A program made the position numbers and the translations under genes. The notes under the pieces were generated by a model, which was not told the DNA's origin, did no database searches, and was given only the letters and a program-made list of their open reading frames with translations. Of a stretch of DNA of 64,000 nt, positions 45,841-55,299 are shown piece after piece. Source of the stretch: Winogradskyella jejuensis (GTDB taxonomy: Bacteria > Bacteroidota > Bacteroidia > Flavobacteriales > Flavobacteriaceae); NCBI RefSeq assembly GCF_900129745.1, contig NZ_FQWS01000002.1, positions 372,001-436,000 on the forward strand, written 5' to 3'. The stretch's first letter is position 1. Every line of letters starts with the position of its first letter.

Positions 45841-46488
45841 TTAATTCTTGTAGGTTTTAAAAAACCACCATGTTTCTCCATTTGTTGGTCTGTAGCTTAG
45901 CTTTATCACTCCAGATTTTGTATAGATGATATAATTACCTTCAATTTTTAAAGGTTCTCCGTTTTGTTCGGCAGTCATCTCACCATCTATATAAGTCATA
46001 GTTATTCCATTATTAAACTCAAAAGTAGCGTTGTAAATTTTTGGATTGCTACTGGATTTATGTAGTGTCTTTTTCATTGTTAACCCATTTGTAAAATTGC
46101 TTTTATCATATTCATAATAACCATAATCTTGTTTGTTTTTCTTTCTGGTACTATGCTCTTTTATAGCTTTGAAATACTCAGCATTACTTTTTATTTCAAT
46201 TTTTCCTTCACTCAAATAATAAATATTACTGGTGTTTTTATAAGTAGGATAGACAGTGAGTTTATAGGTTTGATTTATGATAAATTCTTTTTCTGATGAT
46301 TTGTCGCTGTAAACAATATTATTATTTGTGTCTGTAAGCTCAAATCTGGAGCCAGGTGGATATTTGATAAAGTCATTTTCTTTATCACTTTTTGTGATTT
46401 TTAGATAGTCGTTTTGTCCAAATGTTAAGTTCATAAGCATTAATAACGCTATGCTTGCTAATACTTTCATTGTGTTTCTTGTTTTCAT
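45841..46488 (-). CDS. Secreted protein, paralogue A of a pair
   Basis: 215 residues; ATG at 46488, with a second ATG at 46470 as alternative. Signal peptide (LLMLMNLTFGQ). Same family as the following gene: NDYLKITKSDKENDFIKYPPGSRFEL, YKLTVYPTYKNTSNIYYLSEGKIEI, RPTNGETWWFFKTYKN. It lies 20 bases after the OMP gene stop, a clear operon spacing. The function is unknown. Confidence 0.7.
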   Translation of the reverse strand: MKTRNTMKVLASIALLMLMNLTFGQNDYLKITKSDKENDFIKYPPGSRFELTDTNNNIVYSDKSSEKEFIINQTYKLTVYPTYKNTSNIYYLSEGKIEIKSNAEYFKAIKEHSTRKKNKQDYGYYEYDKSNFTNGLTMKKTLHKSSSNPKIYNATFEFNNGITMTYIDGEMTAEQNGEPLKIEGNYIIYTKSGVIKLSYRPTNGETWWFFKTYKN

Positions 46489-46507
46489 AATTTTTATTTT
46501 TCAGTTG

Positions 46508-48907
46508 TTATATTCTGTTTTTTTCGTCTTCAATTCCTGTTTTTCTTTTTTGAGCTTTTTTAATCTCATCCCTACCAAAATTGTAAGTGAGATTAAAGCG
46601 TACTTGTCTACTATCGTTACCACCATTACCATCAATAAATAGGTCTCCAAATTGTGTAGTCCCTCGCCATGGTGATGTAAATAAGATATCGTTAAAGGCT
46701 AATCTGGCAGTGAGTTTATCATCTAAAAATCGTTTTTGGAAAGCAATGTTTAGTGCGCCTAAGCTCTCTGTTTCATAAGTTCCGCCCCAAACAGATGGCG
46801 AGTTAAACCAACCTGAAATTTCTGCAGTAAGCCCTTTTGAAATCTTAAATGTATTTTGCGCATAAAGACTTAATGTATTTTGTTGTGTCTCTACAAAATC
46901 TGGATTCGTTGCTTCATAAATACTACGGTAAGCGTTGAGACTTATATATACATTCCACCAATCATTAAACTTTGTGGGATACGATACACCAAGGTTTATT
47001 ATTTTTTGATTGGCTACATTTCTTTGGATAATGAAGTTGGTATTGTTTGGTCCTGCTTCAGTAATCTGAGCAAAGAAATCACTAACAAATGTATAGCTGA
47101 TTGAGGTGGTTAGTCTGTAATTGTATGTGTGTGATAATTTTAAGTTATCTGTATATTGAGGCTGTAGAAACGGATTCCCTTGTCTAAAAGATAGCTCATC
47201 GATTCTGTACTGAAAAGGATTTAAACTTTGATAATTAGGACGCTGAATGCGCTTACTATAGTTTAGAGATAAAGTGTTTTTTCTATTAACTTGATACGTT
47301 ATTCCGCCGCTAGGAAACCAATTCGTGTAGTTGCGTTCTACACGATTGTTTTGATTGGCTTGAAGACTTGTTAGTTGTCCGTCAGAAACTGTATTCTCCA
47401 TTCGTAGACCAATTTGAATATTTAGTTTTTCAAATTTTCTATTGTAGTTAAAATAGGCGGCATAGATTTGCTCGTCATAATCAAAATCATTAGACTGAGA
47501 TTCATCTAAATCATTTGCACCGTTAGTTCTATCAAAGGCATCAAAGCTATTTTCTGTATATACTTTGGAGTATTTAAAACCAGCACTTAAAACACCTTTA
47601 AGGAAGTTTTGTTTGTAATCTGCCTGTCCAGAAACGATAGAGATATCAATAGGTGTATCAAAAAACACAATGTTTTCACTGATTACTTGCGTTTCATCTC
47701 CATTAAAATAGCGGTTGGGTTGTAAATTAAAACGTTCGCTATTGTATTTTCCATAATCTAAATCAACATTTAAAGAGTGTCCAAGGGTGTCTTTGAATCG
47801 GTAATTGAGGTTAGTAAAAATATTTGTGGTTTTATTATCGGAATCACTTCCTGAGATTAACACTTCATCAGGATTTTGCTGTGAAACTGGTCGGATAGGC
47901 GTTCTCGAATCTGTCTCAGATGACGAGTTGTTAAAGTTTCCAGTGGCTATGATACCAAATGTAGATTTGTCATTTGCATAGTAATCAAACCCCAATCTTA
48001 GGTTATTACTATTGTTATCAAAAACACTATTTGACCGCGCATCGAAGTTAATATTGTTTTGAGTTCGGTTAAGGTTTATAAAACCTGTACTCTTACCAAA
48101 ATTGTTACTATACGTACCATATAAACTTGTCCTTTTGTTTCTATTATTAAAAGATATAGAGTTGTTATATCTCGCATAATCTCCAACCGTGAGTCCAGAT
48201 GCAATGCTGCCATTGGTTCCTAAGCTTTTATCTCGTTTTAATTTTATATTGATAATTCCAGCATTACCTTCGGCATCGTAACGCGAAGACGGTTGTGTTA
48301 TAATTTCAATATTGTCTATGTCGCTAGCCTGAAGCGTCTTTAAAAAGTTAACTAAATCCTGACCTCTTAGAACTGATGGTCTATCATCAATGTAGAATAA
48401 CACACCTGCTTTTCCTTCTACAATGATACTATCTGAGTTGTCTATAATTATTCCTGGGGCTTTTCGTAATAGTTCAAATCCATTATCGCCAATAGCATTA
48501 ACGGTGTTAGCAACGTTAAAAACAGTTTTATCTGCTTGTACTTGTATCATTGGCCTTTCCGCAACAATAGTTACTTCTTCTAAAGCTTCAGAATCATCTT
48601 GCATTACTATTTGCTCAAAAGTTTTGTTAGTATTTTCTAAATCAAAAGGCTCCGATTTGTAGTCTTTTAATCCCAAACTTGTTATAAGTAAATAGTAACT
48701 ACCATTCTCAATAGATTTAAATAAAAATTCGCCTTTTTCATTAGAGAGTTCTCCTTTAATAAATCCATTGGTTTGAACATCTAAAAGCGAAATAATTGCA
48801 GCTTGAACGGATTGTTTGTTTTCTGTAACAATCTTACCGGTTATTGTGTTTTGTGACCATGTCACTCCAAATACTAAGCTTAGGAGTAGGAGAATAAAAG
48901 ACTTCAT
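46508..48907 (-). CDS. Outer-membrane beta-barrel protein of the OMP_b-brl/TonB-receptor-like type
   Basis: 799 residues: signal peptide (to WSQ), carboxypeptidase-regulatory-like domain (NTITGKIVTENKQSVQAAIISLLDVQTNGFIKGELSNEKGEFLF, about 20-110), plug-like domain (DNGFELLRKAPGIIIDNSDSIIVEGKAGVLFYIDDRPSVLRGQDLV), then a barrel to the C-terminal VRFNLTYNFGRDEIKKAQKRK. The lack of a SusD partner and the plug type match the OMP_b-brl_3 family. It heads the minus operon of paralogues, lipoprotein and hydrolase, divergent from a LytS/LytTR pair. Confidence 0.88.
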   Translation of the reverse strand: MKSFILLLLSLVFGVTWSQNTITGKIVTENKQSVQAAIISLLDVQTNGFIKGELSNEKGEFLFKSIENGSYYLLITSLGLKDYKSEPFDLENTNKTFEQIVMQDDSEALEEVTIVAERPMIQVQADKTVFNVANTVNAIGDNGFELLRKAPGIIIDNSDSIIVEGKAGVLFYIDDRPSVLRGQDLVNFLKTLQASDIDNIEIITQPSSRYDAEGNAGIINIKLKRDKSLGTNGSIASGLTVGDYARYNNSISFNNRNKRTSLYGTYSNNFGKSTGFINLNRTQNNINFDARSNSVFDNNSNNLRLGFDYYANDKSTFGIIATGNFNNSSSETDSRTPIRPVSQQNPDEVLISGSDSDNKTTNIFTNLNYRFKDTLGHSLNVDLDYGKYNSERFNLQPNRYFNGDETQVISENIVFFDTPIDISIVSGQADYKQNFLKGVLSAGFKYSKVYTENSFDAFDRTNGANDLDESQSNDFDYDEQIYAAYFNYNRKFEKLNIQIGLRMENTVSDGQLTSLQANQNNRVERNYTNWFPSGGITYQVNRKNTLSLNYSKRIQRPNYQSLNPFQYRIDELSFRQGNPFLQPQYTDNLKLSHTYNYRLTTSISYTFVSDFFAQITEAGPNNTNFIIQRNVANQKIINLGVSYPTKFNDWWNVYISLNAYRSIYEATNPDFVETQQNTLSLYAQNTFKISKGLTAEISGWFNSPSVWGGTYETESLGALNIAFQKRFLDDKLTARLAFNDILFTSPWRGTTQFGDLFIDGNGGNDSRQVRFNLTYNFGRDEIKKAQKRKTGIEDEKNRI

Positions 48908-48992
48908 AATAGTTTGTTTTTAATTTCTGAAACAAATTTGAAGCATTAACTTAGTCTATACACGCCTAAACCGATAAGTAGGAAAATAGAGT

Positions 48993-49016
48993 GATGAGTG
49001 GCCAAGTCCATTCATC
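48993..49016. promoter_or_regulatory. Inverted repeat in the divergent OMP/LytS promoter
   Basis: GATGAGTGG (48993-49001) and CCATTCATC (49008-49016) are reverse complements with one mismatch, separated by six bases. They occupy the 175-base spacer between OMP and the kinase gene and could be an operator for the LytTR regulator. Confidence 0.4.
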
Positions 49017-49068
49017 GGGCTATGGGTCAACTCGTCTTTATTTGTTTAATTAATGATTAGACTTACAT

Positions 49069-49076
49069 TATATTTG
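49069..49076 (+). promoter_or_regulatory. Bacteroidota -7 element of the LytS gene
   Basis: TATATTTG matches TAnnTTTG exactly; TTTG at 49041-49044 is a possible but rather distant -33 box. Its position suggests a very short leader before the ATGs at 49083 and 49095. Confidence 0.45.
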
Positions 49077-49082
49077 AGTCAT

Positions 49083-50141
49083 ATGAATACAGTTATGAAG
49101 AATATTAAATTAAAAGAATTAGGAATCATCTTTGGATTTTACTTATTCTTTTCAATCTTATATCGTATAGTGTTATGGTATAGCGCAAATAATTATGAAT
49201 CAGAAGGATTCTGGGGTTGGGCAAAACTTCGAGATTATTGGTACATGGCAGGCATGCAGTATGTTTTCTACTTTATTGCCTCTATTTTTATCTGGTTTTT
49301 AGGTGTTTATCTTTTAAAAAATAGAAAAAAAATAGTTCAAATAAGTGTTGTTGCAGTTCTTATACCAATTGTCGTATATTTTATTAGAGAGTCTAGATAT
49401 ATTTTTTTAGATAGCATTGATATATGGCATTTGGGTGGTGCAGGTGCAGTTTGGGATTGGTATATCCCAACATTATTTATGATGATTCAGTTTGGTTGTT
49501 TCTTTGCATACCGTTATTTCAAGGAAAATCAGCAAAAATTAAAGGTTGAAGGCGAGTTAAAAACAGTCGCTTTAAAAAGCGAACTATCAGCATTAAAAGC
49601 ACAATTAAATCCACATTTTTTATACAATATATTTAATACCATAAGTGCATCAGTACCGCCAGAAAATGAAAAAACAAGACACCTGATTGCAGAGCTTTCA
49701 GATTTGTTTCGTTATCAGCTAAAGGCATCGAAAGTCGAAAAAGTTCCGTTGAGAGAAGAATTAGAGTTTGTTAATAAATATCTCGATTTAGAAAAAGAAC
49801 GATTCCAAGAACGCTTAAAAGTTAGTATTAATGTAAAGGAGAATTTATTAGATGAGATGGTTCCACCAATGCTGCTTCAACCCTTGGTTGAAAATTCAGT
49901 TAAGCATGGCCTATCTTCTTTAATCGAAGGCGGAGAGATTTCTATTTCAATATTTAAAAAAGAAGATAAATTACATTTTGAAATTGCAGATACTGGCATT
50001 GGAATTGAAAATAAATTATCGGTTTTTGATAAAGGCATAGGGTTAACCAATACCAAATTGCGTTTAGAAAAAATGTATCAGACGACTTTAAATCTTAGCG
50101 ATAATAGTCCAAAAGGCTTAAAAATTAGCTTTACTCTATGA
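49083..50141 (+). CDS. LytS-type sensor histidine kinase
   Basis: 352 residues from ATG 49083 (ATG 49095 is a plausible alternative; the ATG at 49053 lies before the -7 element). Four membrane segments in the first 140 residues, then the His_kinase core with phospho-acceptor LNPHFLYNIFN, N-box MLLQPLVENSVKHGL, DTGIGIENK and GIGLTNTKLRL. The response-regulator gene overlaps its stop by four bases, which marks a cognate pair. Confidence 0.93.
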   Translation: MNTVMKNIKLKELGIIFGFYLFFSILYRIVLWYSANNYESEGFWGWAKLRDYWYMAGMQYVFYFIASIFIWFLGVYLLKNRKKIVQISVVAVLIPIVVYFIRESRYIFLDSIDIWHLGGAGAVWDWYIPTLFMMIQFGCFFAYRYFKENQQKLKVEGELKTVALKSELSALKAQLNPHFLYNIFNTISASVPPENEKTRHLIAELSDLFRYQLKASKVEKVPLREELEFVNKYLDLEKERFQERLKVSINVKENLLDEMVPPMLLQPLVENSVKHGLSSLIEGGEISISIFKKEDKLHFEIADTGIGIENKLSVFDKGIGLTNTKLRLEKMYQTTLNLSDNSPKGLKISFTL

Positions 50142-50866
50142 AAAAGGTAGTTATAATTGATGACGAGTCTGCGGGACGTCAGTTGATAAAGCAATACCTA
50201 GAAGACTACCCAGAATTAATTCTTCTTGGTGAAGCCAATAATGGCGTTGATGCTGTAAAAATTATTAATGAGTTTAAACCCGATTTGGTGTTTTTAGATA
50301 TTCAAATGCCAGGAATGACAGGGTTTGATGTACTCACGCATTTAGAAGAGTTACCTCAAATTATTTTCTCAACCGCTTACGACCAATATGCGCTTAAAGC
50401 CTTTGAAGTTCATGCCGTAGATTACCTCTTAAAACCTTACACCAAAGAACGTTTTAAGATAGCTGTAGACAAATTAAAAGAAAATGTACAAGTGAATAAG
50501 GCCAGACCATTAGCAGAAAGTTTATTGATGGATACACCAAAATATCCTGAACGTATTTTGGTCCAGAGCCAAAACAAATTGGTGACAATTGCAGTTGAAG
50601 ATGTAATTAGAATTGAAGCCTACGGAGATTATTCGAAGTTAGTTACTGAAGCAAAAACTTATGTCAGTAATTATGGAATTTCTACGCTAGAAGAAAAATT
50701 GAATGAATCTATTTTTATAAGAATTCACCGTTCATCAATTATTAATCTCAATGCGGTAAAAGAGCTAAATAAGTATACAAAAAGTTACGATGTGACCATG
50801 AAAAATGGAGATGTTGTTAGGGTAAGTAGAGGTTATATGGAGAATATAAAAAAGCTTATGTTTTAG
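50138..50866 (+). CDS. LytTR-family response regulator
   Basis: 242 residues. Receiver (about 1-115) with IIDDE, Asp54 in LVFLDIQMPGMTGFDVLTHL and the KPYTKERF end; LytTR DNA-binding domain from about 140 (ERILVQSQNKLVTIAVEDVIRIEAYGDYSKLVTE, FIRIHRSSIINLNAV). Overlaps the kinase by ATGA. The divergent OMP operon is the likely target. Confidence 0.94.
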   Translation: MKKVVIIDDESAGRQLIKQYLEDYPELILLGEANNGVDAVKIINEFKPDLVFLDIQMPGMTGFDVLTHLEELPQIIFSTAYDQYALKAFEVHAVDYLLKPYTKERFKIAVDKLKENVQVNKARPLAESLLMDTPKYPERILVQSQNKLVTIAVEDVIRIEAYGDYSKLVTEAKTYVSNYGISTLEEKLNESIFIRIHRSSIINLNAVKELNKYTKSYDVTMKNGDVVRVSRGYMENIKKLMF

Positions 50867-51439
50867 CTACCAAGCATTCCTACTTTTAATATTAGCCTCG
50901 CAGAGTCTTATAATTTCTGCAATTCTTTTTTGTTTGGTGTCTTCGCGTTTAGCACTATTTAACCAAGACAGATAACTTTTTCTGTAGCCTTTGGAGAAGT
51001 TTTGGTAGTTTTCGAATGCTTGTGGATTTTTATCAAACGCTTGTTGAAGATTATCTGGTATAACATCATTTTCAACATCATCCATCGCCGTCCAAGTTCC
51101 TGTTTGTTTGGCAAGGTCAATCATTTTATAACCTGCCTCTTGGATTAATCCTGCGGCTTCTAATTCTTCGATATACTTTTTATTAAGTGCACTCCAAGAA
51201 CTTTTAGGATTACGTTGTGTAAAATATTGGATACGCTTACCGTTTCCTAAACTCTTTACCGTAGAATCTATCCACCCAAAACATAAAGCCACTTTTACAG
51301 CTTCTTCCCAACGCATGGTTGGTATTTTGGTTTCTAGTTTGTAAAATACCAGATAAACCGCTTTTTCCTTAGTATGATTAGCGAGGAGCCAATCGTACCA
51401 TTCTACATCACGTTGAAAATAGAGCTCTGGAAACTTCAT
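50867..51439 (-). CDS. YdeI/OmpD-associated family protein
   Basis: 190 residues, soluble. Pattern ELYFQRDVEWYDWLLANHTKEKAVYLVFYKLET, MRWEEAVKVALCFGWIDSTVKSLGNGKRIQYFTQRNPKSSWSALN, and the C-terminal FSKGYRKSYLSWLNSAKREDTKQKRIAEII typical of YdeI-type proteins. This is the second such protein in the window. Its stop abuts the LytTR gene stop at 50866. Confidence 0.9.
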   Translation of the reverse strand: MKFPELYFQRDVEWYDWLLANHTKEKAVYLVFYKLETKIPTMRWEEAVKVALCFGWIDSTVKSLGNGKRIQYFTQRNPKSSWSALNKKYIEELEAAGLIQEAGYKMIDLAKQTGTWTAMDDVENDVIPDNLQQAFDKNPQAFENYQNFSKGYRKSYLSWLNSAKREDTKQKRIAEIIRLCEANIKSRNAW

Positions 51440-51440
51440 T

Positions 51441-53075
51441 CTATTTTACTTTACTCACATTTATGTAGTAGTCTCTATCGACTATAAAATCATCATTCTC
51501 AATAGCCATGGTTTTCCATTCAGAATTTGGGAATAGCCATTGTGTTTTACCGTCAATTTTAACTTCAATAGGCATATCAAAATCCTTTACAATATTGACA
51601 TACCTATATTTTAGTTGATTGTCTTCAATTAAATATTCTAAAGTAGGAATGCGTGTATCTCTGAGATATTGATTAAAAAAGGCGGATAAATCTTTCTTTG
51701 TTTTGTTACTAATGTAGCTTTCAATTTGTGCAGTAGTTACGGTTTGATGATAAAACTCTTTATTTAAGCCTCGTAGAATTTCTCGCCATTTTTCGTCATC
51801 TTCAATAAGCTGTCTTAAGGTATGCAACATATTTGCGCCTTTGTAATACATGTCTCCAGAGCCTTCGTTGTTTACATTATACTGACCAATTACAGGCCTG
51901 TCATTTCTAATATTAGCTCGCGTACCGATGACGTAATCTGCTGAAGCTTCTTTTCCATAATAATAATCTAAAAACAAATTTTCGGAATAGGCTGTAAACC
52001 CTTCGTGAATCCACATATCTGCCGCATCTTTGTAGGTGATGTTATTTGCAAACCACTCGTGACCCGCTTCGTGAATGATAATAAAATCGAATTTTAATCC
52101 CCAACCTGTACCAGATAAATCGTTGCCTAGATAACCTTTTTTGTATTGATTACCATAAGTTACAGAGCTCTGATGCTCCATACCAAGATATGGGACTTCT
52201 ACGAGTTTAAAACTATCTTCATAAAATGGATAAGGACCAAACCAATGTTCGAAAGCTTTCATCATTTTTGGTGCGTCTTTAAAGTGCTCTTTTGCTTTTT
52301 CAAGATTATCCTTTAACACCCAATAATCCATATCTAATTCGCCTTTTTCACCTTGATAGGTTTCAGAAGAATTAACATAGTCACCAATATTAATATTTAC
52401 ACCGTAATTATTAATTGGGTTATTGACAAACCAGTGAGATTTTACTTTATTGCCTAAATCTTCAAGTTTTCTCAGTCGACCGTTCGAGACGTTTGTTAAG
52501 CCTTTTGGATTGGTCACACTAATAAGCATGCTATCGACTTCGTCGTACATATGGTCTTTGTTTGGCCACCAAACACTGGCGCCCAAACCTTGGTTAGATG
52601 TTGCGATAAAGTGCTTACCGTTAGCATCTTTTTTCCAAGAAAATCCGCCATCCCAAGGAGCACGTTTAGCTTCGCGAGGATAGCCTTCGTAATAGATTGT
52701 TATGGATTTTATAGCACCAACAGGTTGTTCACTTTCAACTTTAATAAAATGAGCGTTTCCCTCAGTTCTAAACTCTAATTCATCACCATCCTGAATCACT
52801 TTCGTGATTTTCATTGGCGCTTGTAAATCGATTTGAAGCTCTGGTTTAGCCTTTAAAACACGATAGTTTATAGTGTTTTTTCCTGAAATGAATTTCTCTT
52901 CAGGCTTCACTTCAACATCGAGGTGATAATATGTTAAATCCCACCATGCACGTTCTGGTGTAATGCTGCCACGCAAAGTATCTTGTCGCGTAAACGTTTC
53001 TTTTTTAGATAACAAACCTTGAGATGTACTTAGGCACGGGATGATAATTAGTAATGCAAGTAGAATTTTTTTCAT
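51441..53075 (-). CDS. M1-family metallopeptidase
   Basis: 544 residues with a signal peptide (LLALLIIIPCLSTSQ). N-terminal beta domain (about 50-230), then the catalytic thermolysin-like domain with HEAGHEWF (about residues 335-342) and the third zinc ligand in WIHEGFTAYSE 18 residues later; the exopeptidase motif is GMEHQSSVTYG in place of GAMEN. The protein lacks the large C-terminal helical domain of long M1 enzymes. It is exported and lies one base from the YdeI gene. Confidence 0.92.
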   Translation of the reverse strand: MKKILLALLIIIPCLSTSQGLLSKKETFTRQDTLRGSITPERAWWDLTYYHLDVEVKPEEKFISGKNTINYRVLKAKPELQIDLQAPMKITKVIQDGDELEFRTEGNAHFIKVESEQPVGAIKSITIYYEGYPREAKRAPWDGGFSWKKDANGKHFIATSNQGLGASVWWPNKDHMYDEVDSMLISVTNPKGLTNVSNGRLRKLEDLGNKVKSHWFVNNPINNYGVNINIGDYVNSSETYQGEKGELDMDYWVLKDNLEKAKEHFKDAPKMMKAFEHWFGPYPFYEDSFKLVEVPYLGMEHQSSVTYGNQYKKGYLGNDLSGTGWGLKFDFIIIHEAGHEWFANNITYKDAADMWIHEGFTAYSENLFLDYYYGKEASADYVIGTRANIRNDRPVIGQYNVNNEGSGDMYYKGANMLHTLRQLIEDDEKWREILRGLNKEFYHQTVTTAQIESYISNKTKKDLSAFFNQYLRDTRIPTLEYLIEDNQLKYRYVNIVKDFDMPIEVKIDGKTQWLFPNSEWKTMAIENDDFIVDRDYYINVSKVK

Positions 53076-53076
53076 T

Positions 53077-53880
53077 TTATTTTTTTGAAATGATAAGTCC
53101 TCGTTTTAATGTTTTTGCTGGAATAGAGTCTAAAATTACGGGAATTGATACTAATCCGTCCGCAGTTGGTTTGTAAACACCAAAATGTAAATGCGGAACG
53201 GTCGTCCATCCCGTAAAACCTGATAATGCAATAGGTTGGTTGGCTTTGACGGAGTCACCAATTTTTACCAAATTTCCATTTTGTTTTAGATGCACATATT
53301 GTGAAAATGTGTTGTCTTCATGATATAGCATCACATAATTTCCGTAATTTTTAAAATCTTCAGTAACTCCTTGTTTATTGTGTTTGGCGACAACATTAAC
53401 TACAACCCCATCTCTTGCGGCTACTATTGTATCTCCAATAGCCATGTCAAAATCTATACATTTTGAAGAAAAAGCGCCTTTATGAGAAAAATCGCCATCA
53501 TAGCCTTGAATTATTTTAGACTCGTAACCTTTCTGAAACGGAAGCGTATAAACATAATTGGTATCGTATTCTGTAAATGGATATTTGCCATAATAAGCTA
53601 AAAATCTATACTTTTTTAAAACTGAATTGGAGTCTGTTTCCGTAAGACGATATCCGAAAATTTGTTCTTCTTCTTTGGGTTCTAATTGTTTAAAAAGTGT
53701 TTCATCTGTCTCTCTATTAATAACTTTTACATACATGGGAGAAACCAAGTGATTTTTTGAAATCACTAAAAGCGAATCATTTTCAACCTTAAATTTTATA
53801 AATCTTGGCGCTGTAAGTTTTTTTGAGCAACCTACCACCAATGAAATAAAAAATATGAGCAGAAAGAAACACCGTTTCAT
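53077..53880 (-). CDS. M23-family peptidoglycan endopeptidase, lipoprotein
   Basis: 267 residues with a lipoprotein signal (FFISLVVGCSKK). Peptidase M23 (LytM) domain at about 130-255 with zinc ligands in SHKGAFSSKCIDFDMA (H then D) and VPHLHFGV (HxH). It cuts peptidoglycan cross-links or acts as a non-catalytic activator; all ligands seem present, so cleavage is plausible. One base separates it from the M1 gene. Confidence 0.9.
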   Translation of the reverse strand: MKRCFFLLIFFISLVVGCSKKLTAPRFIKFKVENDSLLVISKNHLVSPMYVKVINRETDETLFKQLEPKEEEQIFGYRLTETDSNSVLKKYRFLAYYGKYPFTEYDTNYVYTLPFQKGYESKIIQGYDGDFSHKGAFSSKCIDFDMAIGDTIVAARDGVVVNVVAKHNKQGVTEDFKNYGNYVMLYHEDNTFSQYVHLKQNGNLVKIGDSVKANQPIALSGFTGWTTVPHLHFGVYKPTADGLVSIPVILDSIPAKTLKRGLIISKK

Positions 53881-53885
53881 TTTTA

Positions 53886-55217
53886 CTAGCGAATAATTTT
53901 ATTAGGGAACGTTACTAGACTTTCGTGACCATCTTTACCCACAGCCGCGATGCCGAAAAAGAAGTTATCGACGACAATACCATCTAAGGTATATTCACTA
54001 ACATCTCCAACATAGCGACTATTGTCCCAAGTAGGTGAGGTTGTATCTCTCCAATAAATTTTATAACCTACAGCGCCATCAACTCTATCCCAGCTAAATT
54101 TAGCAGAAGGTTGAACTATTCCACCAATACCTACGTTTTTTGGTGCCGGTGGAGAAGAGGCAATGCTTGCTAAATTTATTGCGTTTACAGCGGTTAGCTT
54201 TTTACAATATGGGAAGTTAACATGCTCAAAGGTATCACCGTAATCAATGCCATCTTCTGTACGAATGTCTTGATGTTGTTGCGTATAATTTTCGTGTGCT
54301 TCCATAATACGGATTCCCGCAAAACCAACATCGTTGAAAGGTCTGTGGTGTCCGCCACGGCCAAATCGGTCTAAGCGGTAGACCATCATTGGATTCATCT
54401 CTGGCATATACGTCTTCACAGTTTTATGCACATAGCGCGCCAATTGACGTGAAATCCCATCAACTTCACCACCATAAAACCGTCTTGCACGACGTGCACG
54501 TTCACTTTCGTTTGCAGGTACTGGTTCTGAGAAGATTCTGAATGTGCGGTTGTCAATCACGCCATCAACGCCTTTAATATTTCCAATCATGTCGTTATTT
54601 AAAATTCCTACGATATCCCAATTGTTGTCTTGTGCATATTTTGCTAATCCTTGACCGCCAAAGAGGCCTTGTTCTTCTCCTGAAAGACCTACGTAGATAA
54701 TACTGCTATCAAATTTGTATTTAGATAATACCCGAGCAGCTTCTATAGCGCCAGCCATACCTGAAGCGTTATCGTTGGCACCTGGTGAATCTGATGTAAA
54801 ATCCGTTGGGTCTGACACTCGTGAATCGATATCACCACTCATAATAATAAAACGATTTGGATATTTGTTGCCGCGTTGTATAGCGACGACATTAACCACC
54901 ATAACGTCCTTAACTATGCGTTGATTAGTGCCTTTTTCAACTAAATCTTTTTGATAGAACACCTCTAGGCAATCGCCACAATCTTTAGAAATTTTATCAA
55001 ACTCAGACTTAATCCAACGACGCGCTGCGCCAATACCGCGTGTGTCCGATAAGGTGTCGCTTAAGGTGTGACGTGTACCAAAATCGGCAAGGGTTTTCAC
55101 ATCGTTTCTTAAGCGTTCTTCAGAAACAGCATCAATAATATCGTAAAGTTTTGGGTCGGTTTGAGCTTGATTTATTGTAAAGCCAAATAAGGCAAGTCCT
55201 AAAATAATTTTTTTCAT
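53886..55217 (-). CDS. M28-family metallopeptidase with C-terminal fibronectin III domain
   Basis: 443 residues with a signal peptide (ALFGFTINQAQ). Catalytic domain with GDIDSRV, SPGANDNASGMAGAIEAARVL (zinc Asp), LSGEEQGLFGG (Glu pair) and NNDMIGN; the final His is probably in GRGGHHRPFND. A Fn3-like domain (about 360-443, APKNVGIGGIVQPSAKFSWDRVDGAVGYKIYWRD) ends the protein. Probably a secreted aminopeptidase. Confidence 0.92.
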   Translation of the reverse strand: MKKIILGLALFGFTINQAQTDPKLYDIIDAVSEERLRNDVKTLADFGTRHTLSDTLSDTRGIGAARRWIKSEFDKISKDCGDCLEVFYQKDLVEKGTNQRIVKDVMVVNVVAIQRGNKYPNRFIIMSGDIDSRVSDPTDFTSDSPGANDNASGMAGAIEAARVLSKYKFDSSIIYVGLSGEEQGLFGGQGLAKYAQDNNWDIVGILNNDMIGNIKGVDGVIDNRTFRIFSEPVPANESERARRARRFYGGEVDGISRQLARYVHKTVKTYMPEMNPMMVYRLDRFGRGGHHRPFNDVGFAGIRIMEAHENYTQQHQDIRTEDGIDYGDTFEHVNFPYCKKLTAVNAINLASIASSPPAPKNVGIGGIVQPSAKFSWDRVDGAVGYKIYWRDTTSPTWDNSRYVGDVSEYTLDGIVVDNFFFGIAAVGKDGHESLVTFPNKIIR

Positions 55218-55299
55218 GAGAGTTAGTGTTTTGAAGCCTAAAAATAAGGCTTTCGCTAAAGCTTTGTGTTTAAAGATTTGTTAATACGTTAATCTGTTT

